In this document: positions 52,732 to 60,608 of the stretch, piece after piece
Layout of the letters: each line of letters opens with the position of its first letter
How positions within the stretch are numbered: position 1 is the first letter of the stretch
From: Cecembia calidifontis
Lineage (GTDB): Bacteria > Bacteroidota > Bacteroidia > Cytophagales > Cyclobacteriaceae
Assembly (NCBI RefSeq): GCF_004216715.1
Contig: NZ_SGXG01000001.1
Span: 310,001 to 374,000 of the forward strand
Reading direction: 5' to 3'
Length of the DNA stretch: 64,000 nucleotides
Program-made: the position numbers and the translations under genes
The notes under the pieces: model-generated
Databases searched by the model: none
What the model was told of the DNA's origin: nothing
Seen by the model: the letters and a program-made list of their open reading frames with translations, nothing else

Positions 52732-53503
52732 CCTAAGTAACAAAATAAGCTCCCTCTCCCCATGGGAAGGAATAGCTTTGCTGTCAGACTTATTCCACAA
52801 AAAAGTCGTTTTTTCAACCTCTTTGGGACAAGAAGATCAGGTGATTACCCAAATGATAGCCGCACATCATTTGCCTGTGGAGATTTTCACTTTGGATACC
52901 GGGCGTTTATTTCCTGAGACCCTTGACTTGATTGCTCGGACGGAAAGCCGCTACAAAACCCGCATTAAAGTCTATTATCCTGAAAGAGAATCTGTCGAGA
53001 ACTTAGTGGGTTCAATTGGAATCAACGGCTTCTATGAATCTATAGAAAATAGAAAATCCTGTTGTCAGGTTAGAAAAGTAGAGCCTTTAAAAAGGGCATT
53101 ATTTTCAAAAAGTGTTTGGATAACTGGTTTAAGGGCTGAACAAAGTGCCAACAGGAAGGCTATGCATAAAATCGAATGGGATGATGCCAATCAGATCATC
53201 AAATACAACCCGCTACTGGATTGGTCTTATGACCAAATGATTGCCTACATCAAAGAAAATAACATTCCCTACAATCCCTTGCATGACAAAAATTTTATCA
53301 GCATAGGCTGCGCCCCTTGTACCCGAGCCATCCAACCCGGAGAAAACCCTAGGGCAGGCAGATGGTGGTGGGAAGATTCAAAGAAGGAATGTGGATTGCA
53401 TGGAGGTAAAAGCGAGAGTTTAGAAACTAGACCTAAGATTCAAGACACAAGAGCAATCAAGAATATTAGCAGTGGATTTCAACCTAAGGACCAGGTAATT
53501 TAA
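52706..53503 (+). CDS. cysH: Phosphoadenylyl/adenylyl-sulfate reductase with extended C-terminus
   Basis: A 265-residue enzyme reducing activated sulfate to sulfite with thioredoxin. The PP-loop-like FSTSLGQEDQVI and LDTGRLFPETLDL bind the nucleotide. Two Cys pairs (ENRKSCCQVRK and IGCAPCTRAI) show a 4Fe-4S enzyme that uses APS, in keeping with no APS kinase gene here. The catalytic Cys is in KKECGLHGGK. Families normally stop a few residues after ECGLH, but here 31 residues follow that are encoded by repeat-like DNA (AGCGAGAGTTTAGA, 53411-53424, also found between cysD and cysN). The tail is probably read-in sequence. Confidence 0.93.
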   Translation: MSLKKNLPNLSNKISSLSPWEGIALLSDLFHKKVVFSTSLGQEDQVITQMIAAHHLPVEIFTLDTGRLFPETLDLIARTESRYKTRIKVYYPERESVENLVGSIGINGFYESIENRKSCCQVRKVEPLKRALFSKSVWITGLRAEQSANRKAMHKIEWDDANQIIKYNPLLDWSYDQMIAYIKENNIPYNPLHDKNFISIGCAPCTRAIQPGENPRAGRWWWEDSKKECGLHGGKSESLETRPKIQDTRAIKNISSGFQPKDQVI

Positions 53504-53605
53504 AAAGTACCACAGGAATGGTTAACATTCTATTGATATCTAAAATAGAACAATAGTATTTCTTCGAAAACCCGTGTCTTGTCTCTTGTTTCTAACCTCT
53601 TGCCC
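53411..53605. repeat. AAGCAAGA/TCTTG-type inverted repeat around the cysH 3' end
   Basis: The left arm (53411-53460, GCGAGAGTTTAGAAACTAGA then CAAGACACAAGAG) lies inside the cysH frame. The right arm (about 53568-53605, CGTGTCTTGTCTCTTGTTTC) reads as its imperfect complement. A stem-loop across the cysH-cysD junction is possible. Related motifs occur at 54541-54720, 56039-56090 and 59490-59530. Confidence 0.6.
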
Positions 53606-53642
53606 CTATTAAAAAAATCTGAATTTAAAAATCAAAAACAAC

Positions 53643-54539
53643 ATGCCAACCATATATTTCAATCCTAAAGAAGCAGAATCCATCTATATCCTAAGAGAGG
53701 TAGCGGCACAATTTGAGCGGCCGGTTTTGCTCTTTTCGGGAGGAAAGGATTCCATTACTCTGGTGCGTTTGGCGCAGAAGGCATTTTATCCTGCCAAGAT
53801 TCCTTTTCCATTACTGCACATTGATACAGGGCACAACTTCCCTGAGACCATTCAGTTCAGGGATGAATTGGTTAAGGAATTGGGCTTGGAACTGATCGTG
53901 CGTAATGTACAGGATTCCATAGACCAAGGAAAGGTCAGGGAAGAAAAAGGCCGCTATGCCAGCAGGAATACCCTTCAAACTACCACCCTTTTGGATGCGA
54001 TCGAAGAATTCAAATTCGATGCCTGCATAGGAGGTGCAAGGAGGGATGAAGAAAAAGCAAGGGCAAAAGAGCGGGTATTCTCTGTACGGGATGATTTTGG
54101 ACAATGGGATGAAAAAAACCAACGCCCCGAACTCTTTGATATGCTCAACGGAAGAATCGACCAAGGGCAAAATGTTCGGGTATTTCCGATTTCCAACTGG
54201 ACGGAATTGGATGTATGGGAGTACATCAAAACAGAAAATATCAAAATCCCATCCATTTATTTCGCGCACAAGCGGGAGGTATTCTTCCGGGATGGCTTAA
54301 TCTGGACAGCAAACGAACATGTGTACAGGGAACCACATGAAGAAGTGGTCGAGAAAATGGTGCGCTTCCGAACTGTCGGCGATATGACATGTACAGCGGC
54401 AGTACTCTCCCAAGCCGATACACTGGACGCTGTGGTCGAAGAAATCCGCCAATCTACCATTTCAGAACGCGGTGCTAGAATTGACGACAAACGCTCAGAG
54501 GCAGCGATGGAGAAGCGTAAAAAGGTAGGGTATTTCTGA
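53643..54539 (+). CDS. cysD: Sulfate adenylyltransferase subunit 2
   Basis: A 298-residue ATP sulfurylase catalytic subunit that makes APS from sulfate and ATP. The PP-loop motif is LLFSGGKDSITLVRLA; LHIDTGHNFPETIQFRD, CIGGARRDEEKARAKERVFS and PISNWTELDVWEYI are typical. It precedes cysN in the same direction with 236 bases of repeat-bearing DNA between. The start ATG at 53643 (MPTIYFNPKEAES) lacks the longer N-terminal extension of E. coli CysD. Confidence 0.95.
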   Translation: MPTIYFNPKEAESIYILREVAAQFERPVLLFSGGKDSITLVRLAQKAFYPAKIPFPLLHIDTGHNFPETIQFRDELVKELGLELIVRNVQDSIDQGKVREEKGRYASRNTLQTTTLLDAIEEFKFDACIGGARRDEEKARAKERVFSVRDDFGQWDEKNQRPELFDMLNGRIDQGQNVRVFPISNWTELDVWEYIKTENIKIPSIYFAHKREVFFRDGLIWTANEHVYREPHEEVVEKMVRFRTVGDMTCTAAVLSQADTLDAVVEEIRQSTISERGARIDDKRSEAAMEKRKKVGYF

Positions 54540-54540
54540 G

Positions 54541-54775
54541 AAGCAAGAGACTGTAAGCGAGAGTTTAGACGCAAGAAACAAGCAAAAGAGAGAATGAAGA
54601 ATTAGGAATGAAGAATGAAAATACACCAAATAAGAACCTTGTTTCATTTCTAACGCATTCTTTTTTCCAACGCAAATCAAAGTCTTGGATCTTTTGTCTT
54701 GCGTCCTGAGTCTTTATTCCAAAACCTAAAATAAACTTAGCGTCTTTGCACCTTTGCGAGAAAAAAACAACGCGT
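54541..54775. repeat. Repeat-filled spacer between cysD and cysN
   Basis: It holds AGCGAGAGTTTAGA (54556-54569, a 14-base exact match to the cysH tail), ACGCAAGAAACAAGC nearby, an opposite-strand segment TCTTTTGTCTTGCGTCCTGA (about 54690-54709), and a TTAGCGTCTTTGCACCTTTG-type motif (54738-54757). The arms could pair in the mRNA. No open frame that looks real is present. Confidence 0.6.
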
Positions 54776-56038
54776 ATGGAAAATAGAAAACTTATAAAAA
54801 TAGCTACCGCAGGATCCGTGGATGATGGGAAAAGTACCTTGATTGGAAGATTATTGTACGATACGGGATCCTTGACCACTGACAAATTGGAGGCAATTGA
54901 AAAGACCAGCCGTCAGCGGGGATTTGATTACTTGGATTTTTCCTTGGCTACGGATGGTTTGGTGGCAGAGCGGGAACAAGGCATCACCATTGATGTGGCG
55001 CATATTTATTTCAATACGGATAAGACCAACTTTATCGTAGCGGATACGCCCGGACACGTGGAGTACACCCGCAATATGGTTACAGGTGCCTCTACTTCTC
55101 AAGTAGCTATCATCCTGATTGATGCCAGAAAAGGAGTTATCGAGCAAACCTACCGGCATTTCTTTATCAGTAATTTGCTTCGATTGAGCCATGTGGTGGT
55201 TACCATCAACAAAATGGACTTAGTGGGATATGATGAAGACGTATTCCTGAAAATCAAGTCAGATTTTGACGCTTTGGTGGAGAAAAGCTGCTTTAGAACT
55301 GAACAGATTACCTTTATTCCAATTTCCGCATTAAAAGGAGAAAACATCGCCAAGAAGTCAACCGAAATGCCTTGGTATGTAGGCAATACCTTGCTGGATC
55401 ATTTGGAAGTATTGGAGCCGGAGGACCTGCAGGAACAAGCGTTCGCGAGGTTTCCTGTGCAGTATGTGATCCGTCCTAAGACTGATGCCTTCCATGATTT
55501 CAGAGGATTTTCGGGAAAATTGTATGGAGGAAATCTACAGGTTGGCGATCAGGTAACTATCCTGCCATCCTTCACGGAATCCAAAATCAAATCCATTCAA
55601 TTTTTCGATCGGCAGTTAGAGGTGGCTGTTCCCGGTTCATCGGTTACTATTACCTTAGAGGATGAAGTGGATATCAGCAGGGGAGATATGATTGTGAAGT
55701 CTACGGAATTGCCCAGCTCTGAGAAAAGCATCACAGCAACTATCTGTCAGGTCAATCATAAGCCATTGAAGGTTGGTGAGAAATATACCTTGCAGCATGG
55801 CGTGAACAGGGTATTGGCAAGAGTGGAATCCATCCACTCCAAAATACAAACCGATTTCAGCGGAGAAGAAAGTACCGATGCTTTGAAATTAAATGATATT
55901 GGCAAAGTGAGCTTCAAACTCAGCAAAGCTATCCACTTCGATCCCTACCAAGTCAACCGTTCCAATGGCAGCTTTATCCTGATTGATGAAGGCACGCATG
56001 ATACGGTCAGTGTAGGTTTTATAGAGGCGAGAAATTAG
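54776..56038 (+). CDS. cysN: Sulfate adenylyltransferase subunit 1 (GTPase)
   Basis: A 420-residue EF-Tu-like GTPase that drives the CysD reaction. G1 AGSVDDGKSTLIGRLL, G2 region ITIDVAHIYF, G3 DTPGHVEYTRNM and G4 NKMDLVGYDE are intact, followed by the beta-barrel domains (VIRPKTDAFHDFRGFSGKLY). There is no fused CysC APS kinase at the C-terminus. The ATG at 54776 (MENRKLIKIATAG) is chosen over a TTG 30 bases upstream. Confidence 0.95.
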   Translation: MENRKLIKIATAGSVDDGKSTLIGRLLYDTGSLTTDKLEAIEKTSRQRGFDYLDFSLATDGLVAEREQGITIDVAHIYFNTDKTNFIVADTPGHVEYTRNMVTGASTSQVAIILIDARKGVIEQTYRHFFISNLLRLSHVVVTINKMDLVGYDEDVFLKIKSDFDALVEKSCFRTEQITFIPISALKGENIAKKSTEMPWYVGNTLLDHLEVLEPEDLQEQAFARFPVQYVIRPKTDAFHDFRGFSGKLYGGNLQVGDQVTILPSFTESKIKSIQFFDRQLEVAVPGSSVTITLEDEVDISRGDMIVKSTELPSSEKSITATICQVNHKPLKVGEKYTLQHGVNRVLARVESIHSKIQTDFSGEESTDALKLNDIGKVSFKLSKAIHFDPYQVNRSNGSFILIDEGTHDTVSVGFIEARN

Positions 56039-56319
56039 AAGCGAGAAGCGAGACTTAGAAGCAAGAATTAAGAATCAAGAAATAAGACAGTTGGAAAGTA
56101 CTGTACCAAGTATCAAGACAGTTAGAAAAGAGATTATAAATTAAAACTTAAACAGTAGGTTCTTTTAGAAACCTCTAGGTTTCTAAAATTCTTAGAAGGT
56201 CTGTATAAAACCAAATCTTAAACTCACACGAAATCCATACTTGGTATCCCGATACTCGGGACAAGCTATTGTACTTTATACTTTCAAAAACTCTACTTAA
56301 CCTATAGACAAACATAACA
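56039..56319. repeat. Spacer between cysN and the sulfite reductase: repeats and hairpins
   Basis: It begins with AAGCGAGAAGCGAGACTTAG-type repeat sequence (56039-56090). A perfect 12-base-pair hairpin TTTTAGAAACCT-CT-AGGTTTCTAAAA lies at 56163-56188 and TCCCGA-TAC-TCGGGA at 56247-56261. No T-run marks a strong terminator, so partial termination or RNA processing between the genes is possible. Confidence 0.65.
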
Positions 56320-58422
56320 ATGGAAAGCTTTAGAACCGAGATTGAGAATCCCATCGTCCAAAAGGACATCATCGAATTGGAACGGAAAATCCGGCTTTTT
56401 CGGGAGGGGAAAATAGATGAGGAGAAATTCCGTAGCCTTCGCTTGGCGCGTGGGGTCTATGGACAGCGGCAGCCGGGTGTGCAAATGATCCGTATCAAAT
56501 TACCTTATGGACGTGTTACGGGTAACCAGCTAAAACGCATCTGTGATGTTTCTGACAAGTATTCCACTGGCAAACTACATATTACCACCCGTCAGGATAT
56601 TCAGATCCATTACGTGAGTTTGGACGAAACCCCCCAACTCTGGGCCGAACTGGAAAAAGACGATGTGACCTTAAGAGAAGCTTGTGGCAATACGGTCAGA
56701 AACGTGACTGCTTCCGAAATTGCGGGCATCGATCCCAACGAACCTTTTGATGTAACCCCTTATGCAGATGCAGTATTTCGATATTTCCTCAGAAATCCCA
56801 TTTGCCAGGAAATGGGCCGAAAGTTTAAAATGGCATTCTCTTCTTCGGACGAAGATACCGCACTTTCCTACTTGCACGACTTAGGCTTCATTCCAAAAGT
56901 TAAAACTGTAAATGGCGAAGAAATTAGAGGGTTTAAGGTTTTATTGGGAGGAGGCCTGGGATCCCAACCACGACATGGGGATGTAATCACAGATTTTCTT
57001 GCCACAGAAGAATTGATTCCTTTCATAGAAGGGGTTCTAAGGATATTTGACAGGCACGGCGAACGTGCCAGAAGGTTGAAGGCTCGGATGAAATTCTTGA
57101 TCAATGAAATTGGAACCGAAGAATTTTTGAAGTTAGTAGCGGAAGAGAAAAAAGCCTTACCCTATAAAACCTATCCCATTGATGTTGATGATTACGAGGC
57201 AAGCAAAAGTCTTCCCAATCCTAAATTGGTAGAGGTTACGGAACCACTTGATCTGGCTTACGAGCAATGGAAATTGACCAATGTAATCCCTCAAAAACAA
57301 GCTGGTTATGTAGCCATTGGAGTGAAAGTCTTGCTGGGAGATTTTACCACTGCACAGGCACGGTTCATAGCCGACCTGGCACAGCAATATGCCAATAATG
57401 AAATCCGTTTTACACTCAGGCAAAATTTCCTGATCCGGGACGTGAAGGAGGAGTTAGTTCCTTATTTCTATCAGGAGCTAAAAAAAATAGGATTAGCAGA
57501 TTATGGCTACAATTCTTTGGGAGATATCACCGCTTGTCCGGGAACAGATACCTGTAATCTGGGAATTGCAAGCAGTACAGGGATAGCCAGGGAATTGGAG
57601 AAAGTGATTGCGCAAGAATATCCGCAATATTTAAAATCCAAGGATCTGACCATTAAGATTTCCGGATGTATGAATGCCTGCGGACAGCACAACATGGCAC
57701 ATATCGGTTTCCAGGGCATGTCTTTGAAAGCCGGGAAAACCGTATTTCCCGCCCTACAGGTTTTGTTGGGGGGAGGAAATATAGGAGATGGCAATGGACG
57801 TTTTGCGGATAAGGTGATCAAAATCCCAAGCAAAAGAGGGCCACAAGCTTTGAGAATTTTATTGGATGACTTTGCACAACATCAGGAGGCAGGAGAAGAT
57901 TTCCTTCACTACTACGATCGCAAAGGACAAATGTACTTCTACGATATCCTCAAAAGCTTGACCAATACGGATACCCTTACTGAAGAAGATCAGGTGGATT
58001 GGGGCAATGATGACGCTTACAAAGTGGCTGTGGGTGTTGGAGAGTGTGCCGGAGTGGTGATTGACTTGGTTGCTACCTTGCTGTTGGAAGCCCGGGAGAA
58101 GTTGGATTTATCCAAAGAGGCCTTTGTGGAAAAACGTTGGTCTGATAGCATTTACCATACCTATGCCGCTATGGTCAATGCAGCCAAAGCCATCTTATTG
58201 TCCGAAAGCAAAAGCACCAATTCCTATGCGAATATTGTGAATTTGTTTGATGAGACCTTCGTGGAGACTGGAAAGATAGCCATCGAAGGGACGCTCAAGG
58301 ACATCATTTATCAAATCAATCAACACGAACCTTCAGAAGCTTTTGCCAGATCCTATTTTGAGGATGCAGGAAAAGTTTTTGAAGCCATCAGTGCATACAG
58401 AGAAAAGGAGGTACTCGCATGA
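56320..58422 (+). CDS. Siroheme sulfite (nitrite/sulfite) reductase with C-terminal helical extension
   Basis: A 700-residue enzyme reducing sulfite to sulfide. The siroheme/4Fe-4S ligands are Cys406 and Cys412 (TACPGTDTCNLG) and Cys450 and Cys454 (SGCMNACGQH), with TGKLHITTRQDIQIHYV and FTLRQNFLIRDV as the two ferredoxin-like halves. About residues 565-695 form an added all-helical domain (LLEAREKLDLSKEAFVEKRW, DSIYHTYAAMVNAAKAILLS) that looks like a HEPN-type fold. No flavoprotein partner CysJ is present, so ferredoxin is the likely donor. The function as sulfite rather than nitrite reductase rests on its cys neighbours. It overlaps the next gene by 4 bases. Confidence 0.9.
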   Translation: MESFRTEIENPIVQKDIIELERKIRLFREGKIDEEKFRSLRLARGVYGQRQPGVQMIRIKLPYGRVTGNQLKRICDVSDKYSTGKLHITTRQDIQIHYVSLDETPQLWAELEKDDVTLREACGNTVRNVTASEIAGIDPNEPFDVTPYADAVFRYFLRNPICQEMGRKFKMAFSSSDEDTALSYLHDLGFIPKVKTVNGEEIRGFKVLLGGGLGSQPRHGDVITDFLATEELIPFIEGVLRIFDRHGERARRLKARMKFLINEIGTEEFLKLVAEEKKALPYKTYPIDVDDYEASKSLPNPKLVEVTEPLDLAYEQWKLTNVIPQKQAGYVAIGVKVLLGDFTTAQARFIADLAQQYANNEIRFTLRQNFLIRDVKEELVPYFYQELKKIGLADYGYNSLGDITACPGTDTCNLGIASSTGIARELEKVIAQEYPQYLKSKDLTIKISGCMNACGQHNMAHIGFQGMSLKAGKTVFPALQVLLGGGNIGDGNGRFADKVIKIPSKRGPQALRILLDDFAQHQEAGEDFLHYYDRKGQMYFYDILKSLTNTDTLTEEDQVDWGNDDAYKVAVGVGECAGVVIDLVATLLLEAREKLDLSKEAFVEKRWSDSIYHTYAAMVNAAKAILLSESKSTNSYANIVNLFDETFVETGKIAIEGTLKDIIYQINQHEPSEAFARSYFEDAGKVFEAISAYREKEVLA

Positions 58423-59189
58423 ATCAGCTTATCAAACCAAAAGTTACGCTCGTAGGAGCCGGTCCGGGAGATCCTGAATTGATCACCTTGAAAGCGGTAT
58501 TAGCATTGAACAAAGCAGATGTGGTCCTGTACGATGCCTTAGTTGACAGATCCCTTCTCAAACATGCCCCTGCTCAAGCCATTAAGATCTTTGTGGGTAA
58601 GCGGGTAGGCAAACACTCCTGCCCACAAGAAGAGACCAATAGACTCTGTGTAGAATATGCGCTTAAACATGGGCATGTGGTCAGACTCAAAGGAGGAGAT
58701 CCTTTTGTATTTGGAAGAGGTTCGGAAGAAATTGACTATATCGAAGCCTTTGGCATTCCTACCGAAGTAGTGCCTGGAATTACTTCTGCGGTTGCTGTTC
58801 CTGCTTCCATAGGCATTCCTGTGACCAAGCGGGGTGTTTCCGAGAGTTTTTGGGTCATCACCGCCACCACAAGTTATGGGGAACTCTCTCGAGATATCAC
58901 CATCGCTGCCCAATCCACCGCTACCGTCGTCATCTTGATGGGAACAAAGAAACTGCCCGAGATTGTAAAAGCTTATAAAGCAGCAGGAAAGTCTGATATT
59001 CCTGTGGCAATAATCCAAAACGGCACTACCAAGGAAGAGCAGTTTGTCTCAGGCACCATCCAAGACATCAGCTCCAAAGCCCAGCATGCAGGCATCGCCG
59101 CGCCAGCGATTATTGTGGTAGGAGAGGTGGTGAAGGAGAGTTATCGATTGAAGGAGGTTTATGAACAAACGGTCAATATCGGTCATTGA
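58419..59189 (+). CDS. cobA: Uroporphyrinogen-III C-methyltransferase
   Basis: A 256-residue SAM-dependent enzyme making precorrin-2, the first step towards siroheme. Typical motifs: LVGAGPGDPELITLKA, VRLKGGDPFVFGRGSEE, VVPGITSAVAVPASIGIPVT and VVILMGTKKL. The start ATG overlaps the sulfite reductase stop (ATGA), so the cofactor enzyme is translationally coupled to the siroheme protein. The second half of the pathway is at 59622-60203. Confidence 0.95.
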   Translation: MNQLIKPKVTLVGAGPGDPELITLKAVLALNKADVVLYDALVDRSLLKHAPAQAIKIFVGKRVGKHSCPQEETNRLCVEYALKHGHVVRLKGGDPFVFGRGSEEIDYIEAFGIPTEVVPGITSAVAVPASIGIPVTKRGVSESFWVITATTSYGELSRDITIAAQSTATVVILMGTKKLPEIVKAYKAAGKSDIPVAIIQNGTTKEEQFVSGTIQDISSKAQHAGIAAPAIIVVGEVVKESYRLKEVYEQTVNIGH

Positions 59190-59621
59190 AAAGCCAACTT
59201 AGCGAAAAAGATATTTATGGATATTGGATATTATTGGATATTGGGATTCCCGTTTTACCGACAAATACCTGTATTTAAAAGGAACGCACCAATATCCCAA
59301 TATCGCAAAGCTAGTACCGACCAATATCAATTCTTTTTTCTCGCAACGCTCGCAAAGGAGAACGCAACGGACGCTAAAGTTGAGGTTGCGCCCGTAGCGT
59401 ATTTCGTAGTGCTCGCTGCGTGAACCAAAAAGAAGAAATCATATTTTCACCAAATTTCAATAGTAAATAGTTCGTATTTCCTCGGAAAATCCAAGTCTTG
59501 CATCTTGATTCTTGTTTCTAAGTTCTAATTTTCCCAGCCCTGCAACCTGGCTCCTCGCTAAAAAGCTATCAAAATAGCTTTTTATAACGCTCGGCCCTCT
59601 CGCCTCTAACCATCTAAAACC
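59190..59621. other. Repeat-bearing noncoding gap of 432 bases
   Basis: No gene. It contains ATATTGGATATT-type direct and inverted repeats (59219-59245 against about 59281-59308), a copy of the GC-rich MITE-like repeat (59338-59425), and a TCTTGATTCTTGTTTCTAAG-type repeat (about 59503-59525). Confidence 0.6.
59338..59425. repeat. GC-rich MITE-like repeat, copy A (diverged)
   Basis: It starts with TTCTCGCAACGCTCGCAA and ends with GCTCGCTGCGTGAAC, the same ends as copies B and C. The ends are imperfect inverted repeats of each other (CGCAACGCTCGCA against CGCAGCGAGCAC). The 88-base interior differs from B and C. Confidence 0.65.
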
Positions 59622-60203
59622 ATGAACCACTTATATCCCATCTTCCTCAAAGTCCACCAACTCAACGTCCTCCTGATCGGAGGTGGTTTTGTGGGTACGG
59701 AGAAACTCTCCTTTTTGCTTAAAAGTAGTCCCGAAGCCCATGTTACTGTAGTGTCCAAGGAATTCAATGAAGAGTTTTTGGAAGTTGCCCGGTCTGCTTC
59801 CCATGTTACGCTCATAGAAGATGCTTACCATGAGAAGTATTTGGGAGGCAAACACATTGTGATAGCTGCCACCAATTTCCCGGAGGTCAACAAACAAATC
59901 CACGACGACGCCAAGGAGCGCTTCATTCTGGTCAATGTAGCCGATACCCCTGCTTTATGTGATTTTTATTTGGGAGGCATAGTGACCAAGGGAAATCTAA
60001 AGATCGCTATCAGCACCAATGGCAAATCCCCAACTACCGCCAAGCGTTTGCGGGAGCTTTTTGAAGAAATCCTTCCAGAGGAAATAGATGAGTTGTTGGA
60101 AAACCTGAATGCCTATCGTGCTACCCTCAAAGGTGATTTTGAGTACAAGGTAAAGGCTATGAATGAGATTACGGGGATGCTGGTGGAGAAGGAGAGGGTG
60201 TAG
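59622..60203 (+). CDS. Precorrin-2 dehydrogenase / sirohydrochlorin ferrochelatase (CysG N-domain type)
   Basis: A 193-residue Met8p-like enzyme that oxidises precorrin-2 and inserts iron to give siroheme. The NAD-binding motif is VLLIGGGFVGTEKLSFLL. The Asp of NVADTPALCDFYLGGIV and the ISTNGKSPTTAKRLRE block are as in CysG N-domains. It closes the siroheme part of the sulfate locus, 432 bases after cobA, separated by repeats. Confidence 0.93.
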   Translation: MNHLYPIFLKVHQLNVLLIGGGFVGTEKLSFLLKSSPEAHVTVVSKEFNEEFLEVARSASHVTLIEDAYHEKYLGGKHIVIAATNFPEVNKQIHDDAKERFILVNVADTPALCDFYLGGIVTKGNLKIAISTNGKSPTTAKRLRELFEEILPEEIDELLENLNAYRATLKGDFEYKVKAMNEITGMLVEKERV

Positions 60204-60214
60204 ATTTCAAGGTT

Positions 60215-60310
60215 TCTCGCAACGCTCGCAACGAAATGACGCAACGCTCGCAAAAAATATTATTTACTCTTAGCGTACGTGGCGCTCTTCTTTGCGCTCG
60301 TTGGGTGAAC
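60215..60310. repeat. GC-rich MITE-like repeat, copy B (intact)
   Basis: 96 bases from TCTCGCAACGCTCGCAACGA to GCTCGTTGGGTGAAC with imperfect terminal inverted repeats (CGCAACGCTCGCAA near the left end, TTGCGCTCGTTGGG near the right). It is nearly identical to copy C and shows the uninterrupted TTTACTCTTAGCG site into which IS1380 copy 2 was inserted in copy C. Confidence 0.75.
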
Positions 60311-60363
60311 ATATTTCAGTAATGTTCTATAGAAGATGTAACATCTTTTATTTTGAACATGGT

Positions 60364-60414
60364 TATGTAAAATTTTTTAAAGTTGGAATTCATAGGTTAG
60401 TTAATAACTTATGA
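60364..60414 (+). pseudogene. C-terminal relic of a GxxExxY-family gene
   Basis: The 51 bases read YVKFFKVGIHRLVNNL then stop, and match the C-terminal end of the GxxExxY gene at 62392 (NVKFLKDGIHRL) in protein and DNA. No upstream part of the gene remains. It lies between repeat copies B and C and shows that a second GxxExxY gene once stood here. Confidence 0.7.
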
Positions 60415-60428
60415 GATAAATAATGAGG

Positions 60429-60485
60429 TTCTCGCAACGCTCGCAACGAAATGACGCAACGCTCGCAAAAAAATATTATTTACTC
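60429..60485. repeat. GC-rich MITE-like repeat, copy C, left part
   Basis: The left 57 bases of the repeat, including the TACTC target sequence (60481-60485), stop at the IS1380 copy 2 boundary. The right part continues at 62150. Confidence 0.8.
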
Positions 60486-60515
60486 CCTTAAATCCGCAGG
60501 GCGGATTTAAAAAAA

Positions 60516-60569
60516 GCCGAAAAAGTGGCTGAATTTATTCAATTCAGGCTTTTCCGGCTCGTTTTTTTT
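60516..60569. terminator. Terminator-like hairpin inside IS1380 copy 2
   Basis: GCCGAAAAAGTGGCTGAATT pairs imperfectly with AATTCAGGCTTTTCCGGC around TATTC, and a run of eight T residues follows. It is the same structure as in copy 1 and probably keeps host transcription out of the transposase. Confidence 0.7.
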
Positions 60570-60608
60570 CACTTATTTAGGTGTTACCACACATCCTTGA
60601 TAAGCGGT

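Noticed and set aside
59217..59423. A 68-codon open frame across the ATATTGG repeats and repeat copy A
   Set aside because: It is made entirely of repeat sequence, starts with a non-standard context and has no recognisable domain.
59338..60485. The short GC-rich repeats as a CRISPR array
   Set aside because: The units are about 90 bases, irregularly spaced and interrupted by genes; there are no uniform spacers or cas genes.
60525..60608. A 28-codon N-terminal extension of the IS1380 transposase copy 2
   Set aside because: It starts with a non-ATG codon inside the terminator hairpin; copy 1 uses ATG at the equivalent of 60609.
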